This document shows positions 49,180 through 59,816 of a DNA stretch of 64,000 nt, in pieces. The translations under genes were made by a program, and so were the position numbers. This DNA comes from Desarmillaria ectypa (taxonomy: Eukaryota; Basidiomycota; Agaricomycetes; Agaricales; Physalacriaceae), in the NCBI GenBank assembly GCA_030407005.1, contig JAUDYN010000008.1:744001-808000 (forward strand), in the 5' to 3' direction. The notes beneath the pieces are model-generated. The model did not search any database and was not told where the DNA came from. It saw nothing but the letters and a program-made list of their open reading frames with translations. Positions within the stretch are counted from its first letter, which is position 1, and every line of letters starts with the position of its first letter.

Positions 49180-49320
49180 GTTTGCGCTGCATCATCAGCT
49201 GGTGTCTTCCCGTTATCGGTCTAATAGGACGGCGCAAACATTCAACCAATGTCTAGTACTTAAGATCTGGATCGACCCACATTGGCAGTCAGAGGAGCAT
49301 CTAATTTCAGCTTAGCGCTC

Positions 49321-49500
49321 CCGAATGCTTGATCTCCCAGAGTTGGAATCCTTTGCCTTGAGGTTTAGGAGCGAAGTCCTCATTTGGGTCTTCCTTAGCG
49401 CAAGCTTGGACGAATCACTGAAGAACCTCGCAGAGTTACAAACTCGTGACGTCCTTGCGAGTTTTCAGCCTTGAGTGTACTACATTCTCTGGCAAGATGT
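49321..49500 (+). pseudogene. Relic related to the decayed gene at 38.3-39.7 kb
   Basis: The frame starting MLDLPELESFALRFRSEVL continues WVFLSASLDESLKNLAELQ and then TRDVLASF before a stop, and is followed by GTAAGCACCCA. The decayed gene near 38950-39090 reads WFFLSISLGG then IRDVLANLP, followed by GTAAGTACCCA. The shared order of protein motif and splice donor suggests common ancestry of the two fragments. Confidence 0.4.
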
Positions 49501-49839
49501 AAGCACCCACCATATCTCACTGACACACTGTCAAGGTAAGAGCAGAAAAAATTGGAAATCATACTGTCATTCTTGAGATTTCTAGGTCAATAAAAGCCAA
49601 CCGAGCATCTATGAAGGACACATATAAGCTTCTCCCTAGTAAACATAATGCATACAAACTTCCTATACTCACATCAGCTGCTGCTTATCTGATCGTGAGC
49701 CACTTGTAGGCCGAGCATAGTTGCGGCGAAGGTTGACCGTCTCCTTCTTCATCCACCACAGCCTCGGGGCGCAGTCGCTCTGTTGAGTCCTTCGCAAGTA
49801 CCGCAAATTACTGTCGTTCGCACCAAAAATTGGAATCCT

Positions 49840-50130
49840 CACATATTGAGCTCGATGAAGAGGATGTTTCGAATCCGGGGAAGATTTTGAAAATGATGAA
49901 CGCAAATATTCTCATTTTTACAGCAAAGCTCGAGGTCCCCCAGAGTGCGACTGTTACCCATCATACAGGGCAGATCTCAAAATGTCTCTTCAATTGTTTC
50001 TGTGAGGTGCTGAACGATTTGTGAACGACCGTCCTCGGATAGGTGTATTTGAACATGAAAAATTATGTGGCGAGCCATTCTGGTATGATGGTGTGCCTTG
50101 AGCTTGAGCACAGGAGTATCACAATACAGC
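49840..50130 (-). pseudogene. Decayed small-protein family copy C
   Basis: Read on minus, this matches the first exon of copy B closely (IVQHLTETIEETF against VVQHLTETVDKTL, then SRTLGDLELCCK against SRTLGDLGFCCK). A stop follows EETF and the frame shifts afterwards. The second exon is not recognisable. It sits in unit I where the intact copy B sits in unit II. Confidence 0.6.
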
Positions 50131-50337
50131 GGCACAAATATGACGCACGACAGTCGCATAAGCATACGTATAACCATCAGCTCGTTCAGCCTCATCGGGG
50201 CGGTGATTCCAGATGTGGCTCATGACTGCTGCGAAGTTTCACAGCCTCGTACTAACAACTGCAAAATGTTAATCCTCGAGATTGTTTGGCGACTGCCATG
50301 CGATAATTTGTGCATCTTGAAGTTGTGCGAAAGTAAA

Positions 50338-51021
50338 TCAATGCATATGGCCCAGAGACATCTCGATTAGTAGCTGACAGTCGCTCACCACAGAAACATT
50401 CATGGTCTGTAATGGAGGGCAAATAGACGCCACCCAAAGCAAAGTACAGCTGCAAAGGAGACTGAACGAATAGAGGTTATCCGAGCCCACGTGCGTGTTT
50501 CGGACTCGTACTGATTCCCCTGAGCCCGGGGCCGTTGCAGAATTCAGGATGCTTCCATCCGAGAGGGACAATGGTTTGCTACACCGAATGAGGACAAGCA
50601 TCGGGGCTGAACATCGAGGCGAGACTGCAGTACGTCGCATAGTCGACCATGAAAAAACAAAAGCTTTGGGAGAGATGAGGAACAGGGGGTAAGCAGTGGG
50701 TATATTCGTACCACGGAGGAGAGCAGAATGGGAATGTTGTTCCACGCTGGAATACGAGACAAGGATGAAAGTGACATTGATGGTAGCTGTCTTGTCCTCA
50801 GGGCGTTCAATACCGGATAGGTCTTTGTTTCCAGGGTCCTTTTCTCGTGCTGTTTTGATGAGAGCGGTCAGTATTCCAACAAAAATTGGCTCTAGAGATG
50901 GACAAAGATGGGAAAATATGTTGCAAATATCCCCGTCTGACATGATGTTGGTTAGTGGAATGGGATGGGACAGACAGGGAAATGAGGACCAGTGGTACCT
51001 ATTCCTCTGGCTTATAGACAT
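50338..51021 (-). CDS. Hypothetical protein, partner gene in duplication unit I
   Basis: An uninterrupted minus-strand frame of 227 codons whose DNA is duplicated in unit II (52544-53090), where it is broken. It contains a weakly hydrophobic stretch (LEPIFVGILTALIKTA) and a block (ERPEDKTATINVTFILV) that is still readable in the other copy as ERPEDATDLATMNTTSMKLF. That partial conservation is the only sign that it was coding. No domain is recognised; introns may be present and the true start is unknown. It lies directly upstream of copy C, on the same strand. Confidence 0.35.
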   Translation of the reverse strand: MSISQRNRYHWSSFPCLSHPIPLTNIMSDGDICNIFSHLCPSLEPIFVGILTALIKTAREKDPGNKDLSGIERPEDKTATINVTFILVSYSSVEQHSHSALLRGTNIPTAYPLFLISPKAFVFSWSTMRRTAVSPRCSAPMLVLIRCSKPLSLSDGSILNSATAPGSGESVRVRNTHVGSDNLYSFSLLCSCTLLWVASICPPLQTMNVSVVSDCQLLIEMSLGHMH

Positions 51022-51556
51022 CTAGGATAGTTAATGAAGATCGTTGAGAATGGTGATAGCGGCACCCAATATTTTGACCAGGGTGTGGTTTAGAGCCTTC
51101 CGTACTGGGTTCAGACCTCAAGCCTGAGTGCCAATTCAAACGTCCAAGTTTGAACCCTGGACATGATTAATGGTATGTTGAATTGATAGTAGTACCCCTA
51201 TGCTGTTCTGCATCAGTGTCTTCTCGTCACTGATCCAATGGGACGGTGCAGTCATTCACTGTCCGGTTAGGATCTGGATCGAATTCAAATTTCAGCTTGG
51301 CGCTCTCTGAATGCTTGACCTCCTGCAGTTAAAATCAGACTGTATCCGCGAGATATGGTAGGTGCTTACATCTTGACAGAGGATGCTCTATCTTGCGAGG
51401 AGCATCATGAACGTGAAACTCTGCAAGAGCTGTGATAGGCCGAACAGTGCCGGCCAACAGACTTTGTCTCGAGCTTCAGCCTTCAATAGCGTTACATTGT
51501 TGAGGTTCTTCGCAAATATCACAAATAGCTGTTGTCCTCGGAAATGCTTTGGAATT

Positions 51557-52175
51557 TTAAAGCGGGTTTGAAGGATCAACATTAACATTGTTCATTGTGG
51601 GATGTGAATGTACCGGGTCATCAAACAACTTCCCCTCTTCGTAAAAGATGGCATCCTACGGATTTTATCAGCAGAGATGTAGTCACTTGATAGCTAGGCT
51701 CACTTCGATATCCTTCTTCAACGCGTCAACCTGGTGCTGATATCTCCGTGCTTCCTTCCAGATCTGATGCATATTGGACATATACGGAATCCATGAAAGG
51801 TGGTTCATCCAACACAAGGCATGTTCTGCATTCTGCAACTTCCTACTGAGCGCGCGCGATTTCATATTGAACCTGATGAAGAGAAATTTTCAGATTTGAT
51901 GTCGGATGTCGAAAAGGATGCACAAACATTCTCATTTTACAGCAAAACCCGAGGTCTCCTAGAGTGCGGCTATGCCCATCATACAGGGAAAGTGTCTTGT
52001 CAACCGTTTCTGTGAGATGCTGAACGACTGTCCTCGGGGTCAGAGGTGGGAGACGAGGGTAGAGGGCAAGACGCAGAGCTGCAAAGATGCAAAAAATAAT
52101 TGCTAATCTTGGGTATATCTCAAAAGCGAGGGTGAAGGGGGATTCTGGACCGGTGGTTTGAATGCACGGTGCCAT
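51557..52175 (-). CDS. Small one-helix membrane protein, family copy B
   Basis: Three exons (52175-51949, 51872-51704, 51655-51557) total 495 nt, 164 residues, with closing phases. The start at 52175 (MAPCIQTTGPESPFTL) aligns with the MAP start of copy A, although an ATG lies farther upstream in frame. A hydrophobic helix (LAIIFCIFAALRLALYPR) leads into LPPLTPRTVVQHLTETVDKT, then a helical, charged region (EARRYQHQVDALKKDIE) and a short acidic/Asn-rich tail. The 169-nt middle exon and both intron phases are the same as in copy A. The first intron is 76 bp, longer than average. The function is unknown. Confidence 0.65.
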
Positions 52176-52543
52176 GTGTAGGTGTGGGCCACATAGGTGT
52201 ACATGAAAGATTATATAGCGAGATGCCATTCTTGTATTACTAAGAATGACGGTGAGTACTGCAGTTACCAACCCTCATTGGTAAACACGTATGCATCAGC
52301 TTGCCGGGAAGTGGAACACAGCTGATGCGAAGTTGCCTAACAGCCTCATCAATAGATGCAAAATGTCAATATTCGAATATCAGTCATGTCCTCTTGAGGT
52401 TGCTTAGCGGCTGCCGCGTGTTTGTATGCTGGCTTGCATTGAGAGTCTCAACAGAGCTAATAAATTAATGGATGTAGGTCCAGGAAGAATTAGTGACTGA
52501 CAATCGCTCACCACAGGAACAATTCCAGCTGTTAAGCTGTTAA

Positions 52544-53090
52544 TCACTGTATAGACAAACTCACGAGAACGTGATTCCCAGGCTTCAAGTCCGTGATGCT
52601 TCCATCTGAGAGGGGATGATAGCTTATGTCACTGAACGAGGACCAGTGTCGGGATCGAAGCGAGACTATGGGACGCCATATATGGCCGGCCATGAAAAGA
52701 AAAGGTCTTCCGGGCGAATAGAAATGTTGCTCTGGTGCTGGTAGACGAGTCAAGATGAAAGAAAGAGTTTCATAGAAGTGGTATTCATGGTGGCTAGATC
52801 TGTCGCATCCTCGGGCCGTTCAGGGTCAAAATTCCCTGTTTGAATATCGGGCTGGGAATTCGTTTCCAAGTCTGCTTCTGTTTCGATGAGAGCGGCCAGG
52901 AATCAGCAGACTCAGTAGCGCAATCAGTATTCCAACTAAAGGTTGTCTCAAGAGATCTCAAATAGATCAAGAAGGGGAATATAATTATATCATAGATATT
53001 GTTGGTTAATCAAGTTTGAAGTGAGAAGGGACCGACCTGAGGAAAATGAGGATCAGTGGTACCTCTTCTGGCTCATATATATCTAGGATG
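52544..53090 (-). pseudogene. Decayed partner gene in duplication unit II
   Basis: Homologous in DNA to the 227-codon frame of unit I but broken by stops and frame changes. Readable pieces include LVGILIALL, ERPEDATDLATMNTTSMKLF, and a shifted frame ending near 52544. Confidence 0.5.
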
Positions 53091-53100
53091 TTAACACAGT

Positions 53101-53987
53101 GGTACGCTAAATTGATAGTAGGAACTGATGTTGAGACTCGAACCGAAGTGATAGATCCCTGTGTACCAATACAAGCATACAAGAAGCCGCCAGTTTGAAC
53201 ACCAGCTCATCAAAGTCAAGCTGCAGTATCCATCGCACATGATAGCCCAATTTCCGGCAATGTGGGGCAGCGACTTAGATAAGGACATATAAAGAACGTG
53301 GTAAAAGTGGGGTTCCAGAAAATAGCCTCAGGGAAGCGATGGGATACTGTTGAGAGCCTCAACGACGACACCATGTGTGTGTAACAAAGCCAAGATACCG
53401 ATGCCTATTTTCGAAGGGATGTCAAAGAAAAGCACAAGAATAGACTTGTCCGACGTCGAACGTTACTATATACATGCTTCGACTTTTATCCTATACATCA
53501 GACAAAGATAGTCCTTAGAAAGTGGAAACCAAGGAGGACTACAGGTAAAACAATCAACACTCGTAAAGCGAGTTTCTAAGAGCGATCCCAATGAACTACA
53601 TTGAAAAAGGGATCTGGCTTCAAGTTGCTTGCTTGACCTGCATGCACACATACTTCTTTCAAAAAAGCCCCGAGCATAGAGATAAAGAAAAAGAACAACA
53701 GAAAACTAAACAGCAGTTATCATGTAAGAAATAAAGCAGTAAAAAGATGCGGCTCTTCAAAGATAAATTAAAAAGCGCACTGATGTCGTTTTGAATCAAA
53801 CGACGCCTTAACGCCAACATGAAAGAAGAACAATGCAGGGAGAAGACGCGTAGACCAAATTCGACAGGAACCTTGGTATATGCAGTTATCGGTATTGAGA
53901 TCTGGAGTAAAGGGTGAAGGGAGGTCGTAGGAAACTGGTGGGGATGGCAGGGCAAAGCTTTAAAAAACAAAAGTCCGAAAACAAATA
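53101..53987. other. 3' region of the Msb2 gene
   Basis: No gene is supported. The 110-codon minus frame 53659-53991 is Phe/Ser/Leu-rich and looks like random A/T-biased sequence. Confidence 0.4.
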
Positions 53988-56900
53988 TCACCAGTTCATA
54001 CTGCTCTCTCTCAAGATTGGAGCCGAGATCGCAGAAGGCATGACGACCCTTCGCTGGGTCATTGCCGAAGGGCTGGTTGTCCGTGCATCGTAGCTGTCCT
54101 CGACAGGCCGTTCTCCCTGGAAGCCTCTGAGCGAATCCTCCGCGTAGAAGAAGCTCCTCCGCCTCTGCCCACCGACAGTGTCCTGGTCAAAGTCTCTTCC
54201 TGCCGGCCGGATACCCACTGCATCAGGCGGATCGGAGAGCCTACGGTGCGCGAGCTCCCGGCGACGCTGCACAGTACGATAGACGAGGAAGAGAAGAACC
54301 AGAACAGCGATCGCGCCCAGCGCGCTGACGACGCCAATAATAGCGTCTTGGCGGGTTGTATCGGTTGATGTGCTTCCAGAAGCAGGACTGGAAGAGTCAG
54401 TAGATCCGGAGGAATTAGGATCGGAGACGGAGAAGAGTGAAACAGCGCTTTGAATTTGGGAGGCGAGCTCGTGGGCAACAGGGTCCGAATTGTCGGTATA
54501 GAGCGAGGACGATGATACACGGAGAAGAGACGCAAGCGTGTCAACGTCATCTGAAGGAATGTACCCGGTCCACATGGTCTGTAGCAAGGCGGCGTCGGAC
54601 GCATTCTCGTATCCAGATGGGATGTTGACTTGGAGACACCATGACATTACTTGATCACCTGTGAATATGAGTGTTAACACCTGTTCAGAACATTGCAGAT
54701 GATTGACGAACTCGTCAGTCCTAGTGCATTCACTAAAATGGCAGGCGTGTAAGCCAGGATTTGGCTTGATGTAAGAGAGTTTTGAGTGACATAAACCCAC
54801 CCTAACGTAGCAGTCGAGAACGCGATGCTGATAAAGGTATATCCGGTGAGATCCTCATTTCCAGTCATGCCGTTTTTGGGGAAGATCCTCGACGGGAGGT
54901 TGGTAGGAAGACTGGCAGCGGTAAATGTCGTCGCGGGTGTACTCTGAATATCCGAGATACTGGTGGTGACCTGGTCAGGATCAGAAAAGCTCTGGGAAGA
55001 CGTCGTGGTGGGCTGGCTATCGATCTGGAGTGAGGATGCCGTCAACACAAAGCTGAGATCTGATGGGACTTGGTATTCGGTGGTCGTCGTTACGCTCACA
55101 CTGAATATAGAGGAGGTGATGGTAGAAGTCTCCGGAGTACTAGTGCCGGAAGGGAATGTAATGGTCGACGACGATAGCGTCGCTGTGTTGGTGTACGTTT
55201 CGCTGATGATAGAATGGCTTGCGCTACCAGTCGACGAGGCAGATACAGATTCGCTTGTACTGGCACTCGACGATGAGGATATGGTGTCACTGCCGCTTTG
55301 AGTGACAGAAACACTATTGGTAGCGGAAACGCTAGCACTTTGTGTTACTGAAACGCTCTCCGACACCGTCTGGGACGCCGAAATGCTCTCCGTAGCGGAG
55401 ACACTACCGCTCTGCGTCACCGACGCACTCTTCGTAATAGAAACACTGCCACTCTGGGAAACTGACACACTCTCCGTAGCAGAAACGCTTGCGCTCTGAG
55501 TGATCGACACGCTGTCCGTAGCAGAAACACTTGCGGACTGTGTCACCGAAACACTACCTATGGAGGAGATACTCGCGGATTGTGTCGCTGAAACACTACC
55601 TGTGGAGGAGATACTTGCGGATTGTGTCGCTGAAACACTACCTGTGGAGGAGATACTCGCGGATTGTGTCGCTGAAACACTATCCGTTGCAGAGGTGCTT
55701 CCGCTCTGAGAAACCGATGCACTATCAGTGATAGAGACACTTGCGGTGTGCGTCGCTGATGCCGATGCGCTGTCAGTGACAGAGACGCTTGCACTTTGCG
55801 TCACTGATGCGCTACCGGTTGGTGGTGCGCTCTGGCTGACTGGCACACTATCGGTCACTGATGCACTCTGACTAGCTGGCACGCTATCAGTAGCAGAGGC
55901 GCTCCCACTTTCCGTCACCGACACGCTATCAGTAGAGGAAACAGGGACTGGGACAGAAAGCGAGATGGAGATGGAAATAGAATCTGTCGCAGAGGCAGAA
56001 CCACTACCAGTGGGCAACGAGACGGAGGCACTGGCGGTAACGGAACTTCCATCCGACATTGTAGATACAGACACATTGATACCACTGGACGTCGATTCGG
56101 GAGGATTAAAGATGGTAGTACTACCACTCTCCGAAGAAGAGGCAGAAACTGGCGCATCTGAACCACTCGAGGTCGATGTTGGCACATCTGAACCAGTCGA
56201 CGTTGACTGGGAAGGATTGAGAATGCTCGTAATGCTACTCAAGATCCCGCCATCTGAGGTGGAAGCCGGTGCATTTGCACTGCTAGAGATCGACACTGGA
56301 GCTTCTGATCCACTTGAGGTGGGCTGCGTGGGAATAAGAACGCTACTCCCATCTGAAGAGGTTGATGCGGGTGCATTAGTCGAAGAAGTCGACGCAGGTG
56401 CATTACTTGCTGACGTGGAAGCTGGGCCATCAGTACTGCTCGACGAGTCGATAGCGGTGTTTGAAGCAGATCTATCCGAAGAGGACGTGGAAGCGGGTGC
56501 CTCTGTTGCACTCGAGGGTGCAGAATCGGGAGAGCTAACTGTGCTACCACTGTTGGAAGGCGACGTAGAAGCCGATGCATCGCTCGAGGAAGTCGTTTGA
56601 GCATCAGCGGAGCTGGTGACCGTGACTCCGCCATCAGAAGAGGATGTGGCTGCAGGGTTCGAAGTCGCGCTATCGGCAGTGGTCGAGGCTGGTATATCTG
56701 TAATGACAGGGGTCGAACTAGAATCAGAGATGGCGGTCGATTCCACAGATGAAGTGGCCGAGTCTCCAGAAAAGATAGTACTGGTCAAACTGGAGATGGG
56801 ATTCCCATCAGTCGAAGAGGAAGCGCCGGTGGAAATCGTGGAATCTGTTATGGGCGCCGTGGTAGATGTTGGCAATGAATCAGTTGATGAAGTAGAGCCT

Positions 56901-57579
56901 GTCGAGCTCGATTCCGATGACGTGGCAGTAACTGATGGAAGGAGGACACTGGTATGAGCGGAGACAACACCGGTATCAGAAGACGTGGAAGATTCACCAG
57001 TAGACGCGGCCGAAGTTGAGGTCGCTGAAGTAGTCTCTTGGGGAGCATGGCTAAGCGTATCAGATGAGGAGGACGAAGCCGATGAATCGGTCGTAGACGC
57101 CGTGGTCAGGGTGGCGGAATCAACGGATGATGTCGACGACGTGGATAAATCAGTTGTCGACACTGTTGATGACCCTGCGGACGATGATGTGTCTGTTGGG
57201 GTCGCCGTGACTGCAGGCAAAAGACTGATTTCGCTGCTACTCGACGAGGAAGTGCTGGAGCTCGTATCAGAAGTGCTGCCAACGAGATCCTGAACGAGGC
57301 TGGAGAAGAAATCAGTCGATGACTGACTCGCAGCACTATTGCTGGTAGTGCTGCCGGGGCCGTTGCTACTTCCAGAGCCTAGTATCGGTCGATACGTAAG
57401 GAAATGGGCAAGTAAAGAAGACTGGGAAACACACCTATGACCAGGTCGAGGATCTGTCGCTTATTCAAAAGAGAGCGACGTGCATGGGATCGTTGGTAAG
57501 AAGCGTGAAGAGCGTCGACATTGAGAGCGAAGAGCGAGATGAAGAGAACAAGGGAATAAATAAGCAGAAGACGGGGCAT
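53988..57579 (-). CDS. msb2: Msb2-type signalling mucin
   Basis: Three exons (57579-57435, 57378-54712, 54658-53988) total 3483 nt, 1160 residues. A signal peptide ([20 protein letters not shown]) is followed by about 800 residues of Ser/Thr-rich mucin sequence, expected to be heavily O-mannosylated. Near the membrane lies the conserved Msb2 domain: [55 protein letters not shown] and [17 protein letters not shown]. One membrane helix follows (about 1042-1064, [20 protein letters not shown]), then a basic cytoplasmic tail of about 95 residues. Msb2 feeds the filamentous-growth/pathogenicity MAPK cascade and in several fungi sheds its mucin part. A 42-bp repeat occurs within the mucin. Confidence 0.92.
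55556..55681 (-). repeat. Three tandem 42-bp repeats in the Msb2 mucin region
   Basis: Three near-identical 42-bp units (55556-55597, 55598-55639, 55640-55681) differ at only a few bases. Each encodes 14 residues ([14 protein letters not shown]), so unit gain or loss keeps the frame. The wider region 55300-55900 is made of more diverged relatives of the same unit. Confidence 0.85.
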
Positions 57580-57924
57580 GGAGAGGATTATGGGTCGCTG
57601 TCACTGTCGCTGGACAGCAAGGGAAATAAGAGTGCCAGTGGTAAGGCAGGTAAGGGAAGGAGCGTGGGGGCTGCAGGAGCGGACGGGAAAGTGGCGTAAA
57701 TGCCAAAAAGTCAAAGACGACGCCAACCAGAAGAAAGAGCGGCGAAAAGAGATCAGAATGTGACATCTGTGACGCATCTCGGCTTCCAATATCATAGCAA
57801 CGAAAACATGGACAAATACCCTCTTCGGAACGGAAGCGGATATTATTTTCATCTTTCTCAAAATAATTAATCACATAATGGCAGCCACTCATATTGGGTC
57901 CTATCGCATACAGAAACGTACTAC

Positions 57925-58615
57925 TTAGATGAATCCAATCTGAACATCCATACTCGGTCAGTCTTCGGTTTTGACACCGTAAAAATACTGCACTCGCCTT
58001 GTTGGCGACGTCCAGAGCATCGTGATCAGGTGTCAAGCGAACATATGCCTTCTTCTTGCCATCCGGTCTGTTCAGTCATCAGAGCAGCCCAATAAAAATT
58101 TCCAGAGTCACCTACCGGATAAGCGTGTTCACCTTGGCCGCTTGCACATCATACAGCTTCTTCACCGCATCCTTGATCTGCCGCTTGTTCGACTTGATGT
58201 CAACAATGAACACCAGCGTGTTGTGTTCCTCAATCTTCTTCATCGCCGATTCCGTGTTCAGAGGTCTGCCAAGAAAAAGATTTATGCAACATATAATCAA
58301 TTGAAACGCGGAATCCTACGAGACAATAGCGCGGAACTGATCCATCCTTGGTGCATGGGGAATGGATTTGCGCGGGTATTTCGGGTTACGGGCCAATCGG
58401 AGAGTCTTGGGGCGGTGGAACGACACTGACAGCCGCGTCTTGCGTGAAGAGTGCGAGTGAGCACCCTGGAGAGCTGCCTTTTTGGCAGCCTTGGCCTTGA
58501 CGTCTTTTGGAGACTTGGCTGCACAACTCGTTAGTTTATGTAGAAGAAATCAGCCAAATGACTACACACCTTTTGAGGCAACTGCCTTGCCCTTCGTAGC
58601 TTTTGTTGCGGCCAT
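57925..58615 (-). CDS. rpl25: Cytosolic 60S ribosomal protein uL23 (L23a/L25)
   Basis: Five exons (58615-58570, 58518-58320, 58265-58116, 58067-57998, 57939-57925) total 480 nt, 159 residues. The basic N-terminal extension ([15 protein letters not shown]) is the rRNA-binding and import tail. The core is well conserved: [59 protein letters not shown] and [16 protein letters not shown], ending IGFI. uL23 lines the polypeptide exit tunnel and docks SRP and chaperones. The last coding exon is only 15 nt and is reached through a GC-AG intron (57940-57997); without that splice the protein would lose its conserved end. Confidence 0.95.
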
Positions 58616-59816
58616 AGGGAATATCTGCAAAGCCGCAGGTTAGTGTTTCTATCACAGCAAGTTTGGCGCAGGGAACAAGTCGAATGAAAATTTTGACAGC
58701 GTCATCCAATCAGACTTTGAGCCATCCATCCAAAATACCATCCTAACGGGTCTCGTTTTCAGTTCACCCATTCGACCGTGCCTCCAGCGCGCAAACAGAG
58801 AAAACGGGGAGTCTAACCTTGAGGTGCTGACCGGTGGGGGTGTTGAGAAAGTCGAAAGCCTTGTATTGACCGACTGTGAGAAAGTTGCCAAGGGTGATTG
58901 CCTTTTCAGGATAACTCGACCCTTATTCCAAGTCCACCTTGCTCTTTCTTTTCCTTCCTGTATCCCGATTGTGTTCCAACAATATTACATACTAGTATTC
59001 TATCTTGGTGTCTGTCTAGGCTCTTTCAGTAAATACTATGGGACTTCTAGCACGGTTATACACCGCCAAACGGGATGTTTTACGGGATGGACCCATTCCG
59101 CAGTAGCCTCAGAACTCTTCTTTTATCTTAATGCGCTGCTTCCGCAGACGGAACAAAATCTGCACTTACATACCATATCTTGCCCGAATATTTTCTTGTG
59201 ATGCAGCGGCGCCCCCTCCTCAAATATTACCATCTCGGCGAAATCTTCAAGGTCCAAGGAACGATGATGTCTTCCAAGTTTCGTTGGCATCACAGATACT
59301 TCCATCACATGTTCGCGGTTAATGCGGGTCCGTATGGAGAACTATCGTCAGACTTGGAAGACTCCTTTGAGTAAAAGCTTCTGCTGGCTGCATTCCGGCA
59401 TGCTGATGATTTCGCAGTCATTCTCCAGCTGTTTTCCCTCATCAAGCCCGAACAGGTGGTCTCAGTAGTTACGCGAAGTATCATGCATCACTATCGAAAT
59501 GATCCTTTGCTCGCAGCACATAGGTACCCGTAATAATTCCATTGCGTGTGTCTGGAATCAGATTTTTGTCACGCTAATATAGGAAGACGCGAATATGACT
59601 TTGCAGTACCGTAGTTGTCGTTAGATATATGTATCCCCAACCCAAATACTTGAACAAAACGATACTTTACCTGAGGTTTAGTCCAGCCAATCAGCATCCA
59701 TAAGGATGTCAGGTAATCGGTGCCGGCGCAAGCCGGAGCAAGCGCGATAAATCCGTTGACGCCCGGAACAGCTCACCTCTTTTCAACCTCGCTGGTCGTT
59801 GTCGGCGTCATCCATT
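58616..59816. other. Divergent region between uL23 and MPP-beta
   Basis: Both promoters should be here. Short frames near 59123-59374 occur on both strands and show no domain. No RNA gene is recognised. Confidence 0.4.

Larger units (their letters stand above)
49180..51080. repeat. Tandem duplication, unit I
   Basis: This segment of about 1.9 kb is similar, with many substitutions and small gaps, to the next one (about 51200-53100) in the same order and orientation. Matching anchors include GTGTCTTC followed by an ATCTGGATCGA string (49266 and 51271), CAGCACCTCACAGAAAC (read on minus, about 50000 and 52010), GCTCACCACAG (50383 and 52508) and GATGCTTCCATC (50549 and 52594). Unit I contains decayed small-protein copy C and an open partner gene. 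Confidence 0.7.
51200..53100. repeat. Tandem duplication, unit II
   Basis: The second copy of the roughly 1.9-kb unit described at 49180-51080. It carries the intact small-protein gene B and a decayed partner gene. The similarity runs through coding and non-coding parts, so the whole segment was copied, not just the genes. Confidence 0.7.

Noticed and set aside
51061..53300. Possible tRNA genes in intergenic strings containing GTTCGA or GTTTGAA
   Set aside because: No matching A box, acceptor-stem pairing or anticodon arm was found around them, here or elsewhere in the window.
55300..55900. Regular repeats that could suggest a CRISPR-like array
   Set aside because: The units are contiguous, without unique spacers, and encode mucin repeats in a eukaryotic gene.
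55965..57293. Long acidic plus-strand frames (up to 211 codons)
   Set aside because: They are antisense shadows of the Ser/Thr-rich Msb2 repeats.
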